Below, piece by piece: positions 44,484 to 54,059 of a stretch of DNA of 64,000 nt. The notes below the pieces were generated by a model. That model made no database searches. It was not told where the DNA came from and saw only the letters and a program-made list of their open reading frames with translations. The position numbers and the translations under genes were made by a program. The DNA comes from Planctomycetota bacterium (lineage in GTDB: Bacteria; Planctomycetota; UBA1135; UBA2386), in NCBI GenBank assembly GCA_028281765.1, contig JANQJF010000111.1, positions 83,228 through 147,227 of the forward strand, read 5' to 3'. The stretch's first letter is position 1, and each line of letters opens with the position of its first letter.

Positions 44484-47050
44484 TGTTCAGCCGTTCGCCC
44501 GACGCCGCGTTCCGACGCTTCAAGCAGACCGCCGATCCGGCGGCCCTGGCGACGGTGTTCGACCGCACCGCGCCCGAGCTCATGAAGATGGCCCGGCACC
44601 TGACGTCGAACGAGGCCGCAGCCGAGGACCTGCTGCAGGCCACGTTCGTGACCGCGATCGAATCCGCGGAGGACCACGACGACGGCAAGCCCGCGCTGCC
44701 GTGGCTCGTCGGCGTGCTCGGCAACCACGCGCGCGCCGCGCGTCGGCGTGGACGCCGCGCGCCCGATCCGGACCGATTGCGCCAGGCAACGTCGACGGAC
44801 CCCGCGCAGGCCGTCGAAGGTCGCGAGCTTCGAGAGTCCTTCGAAGCGGCGCTGCGCAGCCTGCCGCAGCCCTATCGCCTGACGCTCGGCCTCTATCTCG
44901 AAGACGGCCTCGAACCCATCGAGATCGCCCGCCGACTCGAGAAGCCCGCGGGCACGATCCGTGCGCAGATCTCCCGCGGCCTCGACATGCTGCGACGCGC
45001 GATGCCCAAGAGCCTCGCCGTCGCCCCGACCAAGTCCAAGGAACGATCGCGCGGACTCGACGCCGTACGCGCTGCGATCCTCGTCCGATGCGGAATGCCC
45101 GAGGCCGCCGCGGTGGCCTCGACCACGGGCACCGCCGCCGTTCTCGGTGGAGCTGCACTCATGAACAAGAAACTCGCAACGGTCGCGGCCGCCGTCTTGG
45201 GGCTCGCCCTACTCGGCTACCTCGGCAGCAACTCCTGGTTCGACGACGAACCGGAACACGTCGGCGAACCCGTTGCGGAGAACGGCTCGCTCGAGAGCCC
45301 GAGCGCTGGGACAGATCCGCTCTCGGGGAACAGCGGCCGCGAAGCCGTCGAAGTCCCCGACACACCGACGCGCGAACCGAACGCCGAGGCACCCGCGCCG
45401 GAGCTCGGCTCACTTCGCGTGCGAGTGGTCGCGGATCGAACCAAGCAGCCGGTGGCCGGCGTCGCGGTGTACTGCCTTGCGACCAGCTCGACTCCGAGTT
45501 TCCTCGACCGGCTCGACGCTCCGAGCACGGACGCGCGCGGTGAAGTCGTCATCGAGTCACTCCCCGCGGCCTACTACATGATCATGCTCGACCGCGCGAA
45601 CGGCGGTGGCGTGGGCGTGGATGCAGGCAAGCAAGCGACACTCGAACTCGCGATCCCGAGCGGAGTCCGCGTCCACGGCGTCGTGCGCGATGCGGCGTCC
45701 CAACCGGTCGCAAACGCGATGATCATGATCCTCGACGGCCAAGGCGGCTCGTCCCGCGTCGCGGTCACGAACGCGCACGGCGAATACTCGTGCGACGACA
45801 TCTCGCCGCAGCTCCAGTTGCAGGCCCGCGCGAGTGGACACGCGCGGTCGCGCGCCATGGCGATCACCGGCGCGCCGGGCACCGCAGCGCAACTCGACTT
45901 CGCGCTCGGCGGCCGAGGACGGCGCGTCTCCGGAATCGTGCGCGACTCGAGCGGTGAGCCGATCGCGCGCGCCGTCGTCGCCACGGTCTTCGAGCGTTCG
46001 CTGAAGCCGAGCAATCCGTGGAAACGCACGCAGCCGCCGCGACCCTTGATGTTCCGGACGGACGAGCACGGGCGATTCGAAACGGACGAAGTCTCGTCCG
46101 AGGCGCACGTCGTCGTCGCGCACCCGCCGTCGGGCAGCGAGGACTCCTACTCGCTCGCGAAGATCGCAGCCGGAGAAACCGACGCATTCGTCGACATTCA
46201 ACTCGACGCGGGCGCGATCGTGCAGGGCCGTGTGCTCGACGGCGACGACGGCCTCGCGGGCGTGACCGTCGTCGCGTGGGCCGAACGACCTTCGCGCGAC
46301 ATCGGCATGCTGCTGAACCTCTTCGGGTTCAAGCAAGCCCGCAGCGCGTCCGACGGCTCGTTCCGTATCACTGGTCTGTGCCCGGGTGGCTACCGCCTGC
46401 GAGCGGTCCGCCAGGCCATCCTCGCCGAGCAGCAGGTCGAGCTCGTCGCGGGTCAGGTTCACGATTGGCATCCCAACCAGAGCGACGGTGAAACGCTGCG
46501 CCTCGAGATCTCGCCGGCGCGGTTGACGAACGTGATGCCGTTCTACGGGTGGAGCGTCATGGCGTACACCCGTCACCCCGACGGCAATCTCGAGTTCAAG
46601 AACGCGGCGACGACCGACGCCGACGGCACCGCCGAACTCGCAGGCCTGGCGCCCGGCGACTACGACGTGGTCGTCCGCTGTCAGCTCGACGCCTCACCGC
46701 GCAACGCCGTCATCGTCGCGCACAAGCAGTCGCTGCGTGCGGGCTCGACGATCGAATGGGAGATCCCGGAGTTCGACCTGCCATCGGCTGAGATCCGGGG
46801 CCGCGCTCTCCGCGACGGCAACCCGGCCGGCAACCGGCGCGTCGTCTGCATCCAAACGGGCGCCGCACAGGTCGGCATGGTCGAAACCGTGTCGCGAGAA
46901 GACGGGACGTTCACGATCGGACCGCTGCCGCGCGGGAAGTACACGGTCACCGTGTACGACCAAGACGGCACCGCGGTCCGACTCGGCGTCCGCGAACTGG
47001 TTGCAAACCAGACCGAAGACGCCGGCGATATCGAACTCAGCAAACGCTGA
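44480..47050 (+). CDS. ECF sigma factor fused to a membrane segment and carboxypeptidase-regulatory-like domains, second copy
   Basis: An 856-residue protein of the same plan as the 40908 product but only distantly similar. Sigma region 2 is at about 20-90 (DPAALATVFDRTAPELMKMARH, AAAEDLLQATFVTAIESA) and region 4 at 125-172 (LPQPYRLTLGLYLEDGLEPIEIA, KPAGTIRAQISRGLDMLRRA). A transmembrane helix lies at about 232-250 (LATVAAAVLGLALLGYLG). Beyond it are at least five carboxypeptidase-regulatory-like domains (VHGVVRDAASQPVANAMIM, VSGIVRDSSGEPIARAVV, VQGRVLDGDDGLAGVTVVA). The start overlaps the DUF6498 stop by 4 bp. An in-frame ATG at 45161 with a Shine-Dalgarno lies just before the helix. Confidence 0.88.
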   Translation: MMFSRSPDAAFRRFKQTADPAALATVFDRTAPELMKMARHLTSNEAAAEDLLQATFVTAIESAEDHDDGKPALPWLVGVLGNHARAARRRGRRAPDPDRLRQATSTDPAQAVEGRELRESFEAALRSLPQPYRLTLGLYLEDGLEPIEIARRLEKPAGTIRAQISRGLDMLRRAMPKSLAVAPTKSKERSRGLDAVRAAILVRCGMPEAAAVASTTGTAAVLGGAALMNKKLATVAAAVLGLALLGYLGSNSWFDDEPEHVGEPVAENGSLESPSAGTDPLSGNSGREAVEVPDTPTREPNAEAPAPELGSLRVRVVADRTKQPVAGVAVYCLATSSTPSFLDRLDAPSTDARGEVVIESLPAAYYMIMLDRANGGGVGVDAGKQATLELAIPSGVRVHGVVRDAASQPVANAMIMILDGQGGSSRVAVTNAHGEYSCDDISPQLQLQARASGHARSRAMAITGAPGTAAQLDFALGGRGRRVSGIVRDSSGEPIARAVVATVFERSLKPSNPWKRTQPPRPLMFRTDEHGRFETDEVSSEAHVVVAHPPSGSEDSYSLAKIAAGETDAFVDIQLDAGAIVQGRVLDGDDGLAGVTVVAWAERPSRDIGMLLNLFGFKQARSASDGSFRITGLCPGGYRLRAVRQAILAEQQVELVAGQVHDWHPNQSDGETLRLEISPARLTNVMPFYGWSVMAYTRHPDGNLEFKNAATTDADGTAELAGLAPGDYDVVVRCQLDASPRNAVIVAHKQSLRAGSTIEWEIPEFDLPSAEIRGRALRDGNPAGNRRVVCIQTGAAQVGMVETVSREDGTFTIGPLPRGKYTVTVYDQDGTAVRLGVRELVANQTEDAGDIELSKR
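45149..45163 (+). promoter_or_regulatory. Internal ribosome-binding site and ATG in the second sigma fusion
   Basis: GGAG at 45149-45152 lies 8 bases before an in-frame ATG at 45161, the same spacing as in the other sigma fusion. Translation from it gives MNKKLATVAAAVLGLALLG, a typical signal-peptide start. This would yield the exported half alone. Confidence 0.5.
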
Positions 47051-47059
47051 GTTCGAGCC

Positions 47060-48241
47060 TCACAGACCGACGGTGAACGTGCCGACGGCCGACGTGCCGA
47101 TGTCGATCGGCGGACTGATCAGGTCGACCCACTGCGCCGAGACCGGCAGGCCGCACTCCGTGTTCCACGGAATCGACAGGTCGATCTGCTGCGTGCCGGC
47201 GCCCGGACACGGGATCGTCAGGAACTGCGAGATGCAGTAGGACGAACCCGGCTCGGTCGAGCCGATCGCGGCGAGCGGCAGCGGCGGCACTTCGACGCCG
47301 AGGACGAGACCGCAGATCGTGCCGTTGAGACCGGTGCCGATGATCGAGATCGTGCCACCGAGCTGCGACGTGCCGGAGAAGCTCAACGTCGGACCGTTCG
47401 CGCTCGCGGGACACGCGGTCGAGATCGACTGCGATGCCGTCACCGTCGGGGTGCACAAGTCGCGCTGGACGAACATGATCACGTAGGCCTCGAAGCCGCC
47501 AGGAGGAATCACGCGGTCCTCCCACTGGAAGCAACCGCGGATGTCCGCCGGGCCGAACGGGCCCATGTCGTTGCGCAACGTCGTGAGGTTCGCGTCATCC
47601 ATCTGGGTGAACAAGTCGACTCCGGAGCCCGGCGTCGTCGTGTAGCTGCCGACTTCCCAGCGATCCGAACCGAGGCCGACGTGATCGAACACGAGGTTGC
47701 AACCGGAGTTGGTCACGGTCTGGTACTCGTCGTCACCGGGCGTGATCTCGTTGCTCGCGAACGTGCCGCACGTGTCGGGGTCCACGAGGTGGAACATGTT
47801 GACCGTGATCGGATTGGCCGAGTCGAGGTTCATCACAGTTGCGATCGCGAGCACTTCTCCGGTCGTGGGCCCGGTCGACAGCGCGCTGTAGACGAGATCG
47901 ATCGACACCAATCCCCAGGCCTCGAAATCGGGCCAGAAACCGGTGCCGGCCGAACCGCTGTTCACGAAGACCGGGCTGTTCGGCAGACCCTGGTGGATCG
48001 GCGTCTCGCTCGGCTGATCGTTGACCCGGATCGCCCAGGTCGTCGTGAAGATCGAATCCGTCGAGTTCTGATCGCAGCGGAACCAATCCGGCCCGGTCGA
48101 CGCCGAGTAGGTGACCGCGGCCTGGTTGAATTTGACATCGAACTCGACGTTCTGGTCGGAGATCGAGATGTCACCGGTGCCCTGCTGGGCAACGAGAGGA
48201 ACAGTCGCGAGTAGCGACACGAAGGCGTGCAGGGATCGCAC
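47060..48241 (-). CDS. Secreted protein of unknown function
   Basis: A 393-residue exported protein from the GTG at 48241, which has AGGAGG 7 bases upstream; the frame further upstream is non-coding in look. The signal peptide is VRSLHAFVSLLATVPLVAQQ. The first 260 residues (FDVKFNQAAVTYSAST, ITVNMFHLVDPDTCGTFASN, RDLCTP) form a beta-rich domain with several cysteines and are not recognised. From STACPASANGPTLSFSG on there is a C-terminal domain that resembles the one shared by the other secreted proteins here. It converges on the sigma fusion 9 bp away and lies downstream of the FG-GAP lipoprotein gene. Confidence 0.75.
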   Translation of the reverse strand: MRSLHAFVSLLATVPLVAQQGTGDISISDQNVEFDVKFNQAAVTYSASTGPDWFRCDQNSTDSIFTTTWAIRVNDQPSETPIHQGLPNSPVFVNSGSAGTGFWPDFEAWGLVSIDLVYSALSTGPTTGEVLAIATVMNLDSANPITVNMFHLVDPDTCGTFASNEITPGDDEYQTVTNSGCNLVFDHVGLGSDRWEVGSYTTTPGSGVDLFTQMDDANLTTLRNDMGPFGPADIRGCFQWEDRVIPPGGFEAYVIMFVQRDLCTPTVTASQSISTACPASANGPTLSFSGTSQLGGTISIIGTGLNGTICGLVLGVEVPPLPLAAIGSTEPGSSYCISQFLTIPCPGAGTQQIDLSIPWNTECGLPVSAQWVDLISPPIDIGTSAVGTFTVGL

Positions 48242-48359
48242 GGAGTGCCTCCTGGGACAGGGGGTATGTGAGCATGAGCGCACCAGGTGAGCAGCCCGGC
48301 GCACTACGCAGCATACTGCCCCTCGCGTTCCGTGCGGCGACTACTTGCCGCCGACGCGA

Positions 48360-50378
48360 CTACTTGCCATCGACGCGCAACAACCAAACCGCGCCGTAAT
48401 CGGTCTTCCCCTCGGGACCACCCTTGGGGGACGAGAAGTCGTCGTCGCCAGGCGCCCCCACGAGGATGTCCTCGACACCGTCTCGATCGAGGTCGCCTAT
48501 GTTCGCGACGGACCTGCCGAACCTGTCGAACGGGTCGATCGTCCGCTCGAACCCGCCCGTGTTGTTGGTGATCTTGCGGAACGTGCGAACGGTTCCGTCG
48601 GGACTCAGGAAGAGGGTGAAGATCGCACCCGCGAAATACTCGTTCCCCTGATCGAGAGGCGCCCCGACGCAGAGTTCACGAATCCCGTCGCCATCGAGAT
48701 CAGACAGCTGCCCGAGCGCGGCGCCGAACGAGCTGCCGTCCTCGATCACGTTCGCGAGTTCTCCCTCGGTGCGACTGAGCTTGCGCTGCGAACCGACGGT
48801 GCCATCCGGCTCCAGCATGAGCAGCCAGACCGCACCGGTTTCGAAGCCACCGCCGTCGTCGTCTGCGCGCGCACCGATCGCGAGGTCGACGACGCCATTA
48901 CCGTCGAGATCACCGAGTGACGCCACCGAAGACCCGAACCGGTCACCCTGCTCGATCGCGCCGGTGAAGCCCCCCGAACCCGCGGCGATCTTGTACTGCC
49001 CGTTCACGGTACCGGCGTTCGTCAGGTAGCACACCCACACCGCGCCTGCGCCATCTGCATCCGCACCGACCGCGAGTTCGGGAACCCCGTCCCCGTTGAT
49101 GTCGTCGACACGCGCGACGGACCATCCGAATCGATCGAAGGGATCCACCGCTCCGGAGAAGCCGCCACCAGGACTCGAGATGTCGACGACCTGGCGCATG
49201 GTTCCGTCCGGGTTGAAGGACAGGATCCACACGGTGCCGCCAACGTTGTCCCCGTTCCCGTAGCCGCCGACGGCGAGCTCGTCCAAGCCGTCGCCGTCGA
49301 GGTCTCCGAGATTCGCCATGGAGGCGCCGAAGTTCTGCTCGGCCGTGGGACCACCGAACGTCAGCACGTCTTCGCCGGTGATCTCGACGTGCTGGAGGAC
49401 CGTCCCGTCCCCACGCAAGAGGAATACGAAGACGGCGCCGGCCGCGCCGAACAGCCCTTCCCCGGGCGCGCCGACCGCAACATCGACGACGCCGTCGCCG
49501 TTCAGGTCACCGAGCGGAGCCACAGCGCCACCGAAGTCGGCGCCGAACTGCAACGAACCGGTGAACCCGCCCTCGGCCTGACTGATCTTCGACTCCGTCA
49601 GGACCCAGCTCGGCCGGAAGACCTTGAAGCCGTCACTCTCGATCGGCGGCAGGTCCGCCGCCGAGAAGTTCAGCGTGTAGCCGCGGCCCCGGAGGTCGAT
49701 CGACAGGTCGGCGAAGCGCGCGGTGCCGTCCGCACTCTCGACCTGCGTCGTGCCGGACAGCGTGCCGTCACCCGGATTCTGACCGATTGCGGCCGCGACC
49801 ATCGTCGGCGCCGAGTTCGCGAGGTTGCCGAACTCGTCGACGAGCACGACGTCGACCGCGGGCGCGATCGTGCCGGCCTCGATCACCGACTCCGGCGCCG
49901 ATGCTGCCTTCATCGCGACCGGCGGACCCGCCTCGATCGCAAACAGGTCGGAGAACGCGGCCTCGAGCCCTTCCGCCTTGAACTCGAGCATGTAGTTGGG
50001 ACCCGCCGTCTTGATGCTCAGATCGGCGAACTCCGCGACGCCTTCGGCGGTCTCCGCCGAGGGCGAACCCTCGAGCTCCGGCGCACCGGCTCCGACGGTC
50101 AACGGCGCGACCCCGGGAGCGACCTGCGCGAGCGCCACCGTGATCGTCGCGTTCGCGTTCGGCAATGTGCGCCCACTCGAATCCACGACGGCCACGCACA
50201 CCGACGACATCGACGTGCCCGCCTTGTTCGTCGCGCTCGGCTGCTTCGTGATGGAGAGTGCGCTCGCGACGCCGGAACCCGGCGTGCCGGGCAGCACCGC
50301 GATCGCGCTGTCGTGATCGACACACGCGGGAGCACAAATCAAGAGGAGCGTGGACGTGACGACGAACGGAAAGCGCAT
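48360..50378 (-). CDS. FG-GAP-repeat lipoprotein with N-terminal Ig-like domains
   Basis: A 672-residue protein with lipoprotein-type signal MRFPFVVTSTLLLICAPAC (Cys19). Residues about 40-240 hold two Ig-like (invasin/filamin-type) domains (ITKQPSATNKAGTSMSSV, VDVVLVDEFGNLANSAPTM). The rest has about seven FG-GAP repeats with calcium-type loops (DLNGDGVVDVAVGAPGEG, DLDGDGLDELAVGGYG, DLDRDGVEDILVGAPG), which build an integrin-alpha-like beta-propeller. It probably binds an external polymer while anchored in the membrane. The C-terminus lacks the shared domain of the other exported proteins. It is divergent from the PhoD-like gene across 308 bp. Confidence 0.85.
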   Translation of the reverse strand: MRFPFVVTSTLLLICAPACVDHDSAIAVLPGTPGSGVASALSITKQPSATNKAGTSMSSVCVAVVDSSGRTLPNANATITVALAQVAPGVAPLTVGAGAPELEGSPSAETAEGVAEFADLSIKTAGPNYMLEFKAEGLEAAFSDLFAIEAGPPVAMKAASAPESVIEAGTIAPAVDVVLVDEFGNLANSAPTMVAAAIGQNPGDGTLSGTTQVESADGTARFADLSIDLRGRGYTLNFSAADLPPIESDGFKVFRPSWVLTESKISQAEGGFTGSLQFGADFGGAVAPLGDLNGDGVVDVAVGAPGEGLFGAAGAVFVFLLRGDGTVLQHVEITGEDVLTFGGPTAEQNFGASMANLGDLDGDGLDELAVGGYGNGDNVGGTVWILSFNPDGTMRQVVDISSPGGGFSGAVDPFDRFGWSVARVDDINGDGVPELAVGADADGAGAVWVCYLTNAGTVNGQYKIAAGSGGFTGAIEQGDRFGSSVASLGDLDGNGVVDLAIGARADDDGGGFETGAVWLLMLEPDGTVGSQRKLSRTEGELANVIEDGSSFGAALGQLSDLDGDGIRELCVGAPLDQGNEYFAGAIFTLFLSPDGTVRTFRKITNNTGGFERTIDPFDRFGRSVANIGDLDRDGVEDILVGAPGDDDFSSPKGGPEGKTDYGAVWLLRVDGK

Positions 50379-50686
50379 GGAATGTGTGACCCTCTCTAAC
50401 GAAGCGCGATGGCATCCAGACTACCCGCGCGCACACGTCGTGTCGCCGATCGATTGACCATCCCCCGTCACCCTCCGATTCCCGCATCTCGAAGGCCGTA
50501 CGTCTCACCGACAACACACGATGTGAGTACGTGGAAAGTTGCGGGCACGACGCTCGCTTCCTCTCGATGCTCGCCCTTCATCTTCACGATGCGAACGCCC
50601 GTCTGGACATCGAGTTATGCGCCGAGGGGCGTCGCGCGGCGAGTCGTGAGGTAGATTCGGCATCGCGCGTATGCTCTGCTCGCTCC
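50379..50686. other. Divergent intergenic region, no gene seen
   Basis: This 308-bp gap separates the FG-GAP lipoprotein gene and the PhoD-like gene. The frame of the latter stays open to 50531 but its translation there is unlike coding sequence. I see no hairpin of note, no repeat and no RNA gene. Both promoters are expected here. Confidence 0.5.
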
Positions 50687-53335
50687 ATGCTCGACCTCGC
50701 AGTCTTGCTCGCAACCTGTGCGCCATGCGCGCAACCCGACCCCGCCCGTTTGCCGCACGTCGACCGCACTTGGATCGGCCCGGAATTCTTCGCGAACCGA
50801 CTGCAGGATTGGCGACGGCACAACGGGCGCATCGAATGCGTGGAAGCGCGCGCTGCGAAACCGATGCGGGTGCTTCACCTTCTCACGGCGTGGAGCTCGT
50901 CGCGCAAAGGCCGCATGCAATGCACGGTCCGGACCGGCGCGATCGATACCGGGGCACGCAACGACGACTCGCTCGCCGGCTTTCTGATCGGCTCGGGCGG
51001 TGATCACGTCGACTACCGCCTCACGTCTCTGGTCCATCACCGGCCGGCCCCCGACGGCGGCATCGTGTGCGGCGTCGACGGCCGCGGTCGCGTCACGTTC
51101 CGCGACTTCGAACACAACACGAACAGCGGCGGGCAATGGTCACTCGGTGGCAAGCTACGCGACGGCGAACTGCGCGAGATCGCCCCTTCGTCCCGGGACG
51201 GGGCCGGATTCACCAATGACGAAGGCTGCGACGTCGAGCTCACGCTCCACGTCGAACCACGCGGCGAGACCTACCGGCTCGAGCTGGTCGCGCGACGACC
51301 GGACGGCCGCCTCCTCAGCCAGGCGACGCTCGACGACGTCTCGCCCGCGCTCTGCGACGGCGGACTCGCGTTGTGCTCGCATCGCGGGCCGAAAGAAAGT
51401 CGCCGGGGTCACTGGTTCGCGGACTGGCGCATCAGCGGCGACAAGGTCGACCGCGACCCGGCACGCGCGTTCGGGCCGATTCTGTGCACGCAGTACACCG
51501 TGAGTGGAGGCATCCTCCGACTCACCGCGCAAGTGGCGGCCCTCGGTCCGCAAGACACGCGTACCGCCGAGCTCCAAGTCCGGGACGGCCCGACCTCGAC
51601 GTGGCGCACCACAGGCTCGGCGACTCTCGTCGAGAACACCAACACGTTCTGCTTTCAGGTCACGCCCTGGGACGCGACGACGGACCGCGACTTCCGCGTC
51701 CGCTACGAGCTCGCCCGCGACGGCGGACGGTCGCAGACCTGCGATTGGCACGGCACGATTCGGCGTGAACCCGAGGCCGACGAGCCGCTCGTCGTCGCGG
51801 CGTTCACCGGGAACAAGCACTTCACCGGAGGCATCCGTTGGAACCACGACGGCGTGTGGTTTCCGCACCGCGACATCGTCGATCACGTCACGGCGCACGG
51901 TCCGGACCTGCTGTTCTTCTCCGGAGATCAAATCTACGAAGGCGACCTGACGGGCGCACAACGAAAGCCGCTCGCCGGCGCGATGCTCGACTACCACGAC
52001 AAGTGGTATCGCTGGTGCTGGGCATTCGGCGATCTCGCGCGCGACCGTCCGTGCATCTGTATTCCGGACGATCACGACGTCTACCACGGCAACATCTGGG
52101 GTGCGGGCGGGCGGGCAGCCAAGCGCCAGGACGACGGCGGGTATCGGATGCCGGCCGAGTTCGTGCGCATGGTGGAGACGACGCAGACGAGCCACCTGCC
52201 GGCGCCCGTCGATCCGCGTCCGGTCGAGCAAGGCATCGGCGTCTACTTCACGAGCCTCGAATACGGCGGCGTCGACTTCGCGATCCTCGAGGACCGCAAG
52301 TTCAAGTCGTCACCCACGGTCCAGTGCCCCGAGGGCAAGGTGGTGAACGGTTGGTTTCGCGCCGAAGGCTACGACCCCGCCGCACAGGCCGACACGCCCG
52401 GAGCCGTGCTGCTCGGCGATCGGCAGCTCGCATTCCTCGACCGCTGGGCGAGCGACTGGGGCCCGCGCACCTGGATGAAGTGCGTGCTGTCACAGACGAT
52501 CTTCGCGAACGTGGCGACGATCCCCGCGAGCGCGGCGTCGGGCGCCGTGCTGCCGAGCCTCCCCCACCTCCCGGTCGGCGCGTATCCCGAGGACCAGAAG
52601 CTCGCAGCCGACGCGGACTCGAACGGATGGCCCCAGACCGGACGCAACGCCGCGCTGCAACGCATGCGCAAAGCGTTCGCGTTCCACATCGCCGGAGACC
52701 AACATCTCGGCAGCTTGGTCCACTACGGACTCGACGACTGGAACGATGCGGGCTGGGCATTCTGCGTGCCGTCGATTGCGAACACGTGGCCACGTCGATG
52801 GTTCCCGCCGGAGCCAGGACGCAACCGCGCGCCGGACAGTCCGCGCTACACCGGCGAGTTCCGCGACGGATTCGGCAATCGGATCACAGTACACGCCGTG
52901 TCGAACCCACACGCGTACGGCCGCGCGCCAGCGCCGCTGCACGATCGCGCACCGGGTTACGGCATCGTCCGATTCGCGCCAAAGACACGAACGATTCGCG
53001 TCGAGTGCTGGCCCCGCTGGGCCGACCCTCGCGATCCTGACGCGGCGCAGTATCCGGGCTGGCCGAAGGAGATCGCGCAGCTCGACAACTACGGCAAAGC
53101 GGCGACGACGACGCTTCCGGAACTCCGCGTCGACGGCATGCGTAACCCGGTCGTCCAGGTCATCGACGCGTCCGGCGAACTGGTCTACACGCGGCGTGTC
53201 CGAGGACGCTCGGTCCGACTCGGCGTGTTCGCTGCGGGTCGCTACACCGTGCAGGTCGGCGAACCGCGCGAAGGAAAAACCCGCACGATCCAGCTCGACA
53301 CGAGCTCCGAAGGACCCGTGACCGTGAGCTTCTGA
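50687..53335 (+). CDS. PhoD-like phosphatase with N-terminal beta-sandwich domain
   Basis: An 882-residue protein from the ATG at 50687 (MLDLAVLLATCAPCAQPD), with a short signal peptide. Residues about 25-240 look like a laminin-G/concanavalin-like beta-sandwich (FFANRLQDWRRHNGRIECVE, RDGAGFTNDEGCDVELTL), then an Ig-like linker. The metallophosphatase core begins near residue 360: VVAAFTGNKHFTGGIRWNHD, LLFFSGDQIYEGD and CICIPDDHDVYHGNIWG carry the metal ligands, and FHIAGDQHLGSLVHYG the last histidines. This is the alkaline phosphatase D family pattern, releasing phosphate from diesters or monoesters outside the cytoplasm. The last 80 residues form another small beta domain. Confidence 0.85.
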   Translation: MLDLAVLLATCAPCAQPDPARLPHVDRTWIGPEFFANRLQDWRRHNGRIECVEARAAKPMRVLHLLTAWSSSRKGRMQCTVRTGAIDTGARNDDSLAGFLIGSGGDHVDYRLTSLVHHRPAPDGGIVCGVDGRGRVTFRDFEHNTNSGGQWSLGGKLRDGELREIAPSSRDGAGFTNDEGCDVELTLHVEPRGETYRLELVARRPDGRLLSQATLDDVSPALCDGGLALCSHRGPKESRRGHWFADWRISGDKVDRDPARAFGPILCTQYTVSGGILRLTAQVAALGPQDTRTAELQVRDGPTSTWRTTGSATLVENTNTFCFQVTPWDATTDRDFRVRYELARDGGRSQTCDWHGTIRREPEADEPLVVAAFTGNKHFTGGIRWNHDGVWFPHRDIVDHVTAHGPDLLFFSGDQIYEGDLTGAQRKPLAGAMLDYHDKWYRWCWAFGDLARDRPCICIPDDHDVYHGNIWGAGGRAAKRQDDGGYRMPAEFVRMVETTQTSHLPAPVDPRPVEQGIGVYFTSLEYGGVDFAILEDRKFKSSPTVQCPEGKVVNGWFRAEGYDPAAQADTPGAVLLGDRQLAFLDRWASDWGPRTWMKCVLSQTIFANVATIPASAASGAVLPSLPHLPVGAYPEDQKLAADADSNGWPQTGRNAALQRMRKAFAFHIAGDQHLGSLVHYGLDDWNDAGWAFCVPSIANTWPRRWFPPEPGRNRAPDSPRYTGEFRDGFGNRITVHAVSNPHAYGRAPAPLHDRAPGYGIVRFAPKTRTIRVECWPRWADPRDPDAAQYPGWPKEIAQLDNYGKAATTTLPELRVDGMRNPVVQVIDASGELVYTRRVRGRSVRLGVFAAGRYTVQVGEPREGKTRTIQLDTSSEGPVTVSF

Positions 53336-53336
53336 G

Positions 53337-54011
53337 CTACTGGCCGGTCGCCTTCTTCGGCGTCATCAGCATCAGCTCGCGATCGACCGGCTTCTGCAGC
53401 AGCGCGAACGCCTGAATCGCGGCCGTCGACACCGACTGACGCAGCATGCGATCGGTCAGGTGAGTCTGGTTGCTCTCGTTCGAGTGCTTTTTCAGCGGGA
53501 TCGCGCTGCTGACGTCCTCGGACGCGGGCTTGGCCTGGCCGACGCCCTTGACGTCCCCGACGGTCAAGCGGGGGCCGCTCTCGCGACGCTTCTCGAGCTT
53601 CGCGCTGACGGCACAGGTCACCCGACGCAGACGCGCCTGGATCATCGGCGCCTCGCCGAGCTCGGGGCGCCCCTCTTTCACGTCGAGCGAACGCTCGGGT
53701 TCGATTCCGAGAGCGCGCACGGTCATGAGGAACGTCGGACGGTTCGCATCGTCCCCGTACGTCTCGGACGGCGTCGCGTAGAAGCGCAGTCCGACGTCCG
53801 CATACGGTTCGATCGCTTCGCGGACCGCCTGCGCGATCTGCTCACGATCGGCGGACGCGTCGAAGGGCGAGTAGAACGCGTCGTCGATCTCGTAGACGAC
53901 CTCGACCTCGAGTCGCGGCGCGCCCTTCGGAGCGTTGCGGATCGAGTTGCACGAGGTCAGGGGAAGGGCGGCAAGCGCGAGCAGCGTGGCGAATCGAAGG
54001 GATGGGCTCAT
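53337..54011 (-). CDS. Lipoprotein of unknown function
   Basis: A 224-residue protein from the ATG at 54011, with lipobox ALPLTSC (Cys near 21). The body (LEVEVVYEIDDAFYSPFDAS, REQIAQAVREAIEPYADVGL) has a ferredoxin-like alternation of strands and helices; I do not recognise the family. The C-terminal stretch RMLRQSVSTAAIQAFALLQ is amphipathic. Its stop lies 1 bp from that of the PhoD-like gene (convergent), and it is the last gene of the long minus-strand run that begins with the sigma factor at 61838. Confidence 0.7.
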   Translation of the reverse strand: MSPSLRFATLLALAALPLTSCNSIRNAPKGAPRLEVEVVYEIDDAFYSPFDASADREQIAQAVREAIEPYADVGLRFYATPSETYGDDANRPTFLMTVRALGIEPERSLDVKEGRPELGEAPMIQARLRRVTCAVSAKLEKRRESGPRLTVGDVKGVGQAKPASEDVSSAIPLKKHSNESNQTHLTDRMLRQSVSTAAIQAFALLQKPVDRELMLMTPKKATGQ

Positions 54012-54059
54012 ATCGCGACTCTGTGGTTGGTTTCTCACCGGCATCGTAGCCGCGCGGTC

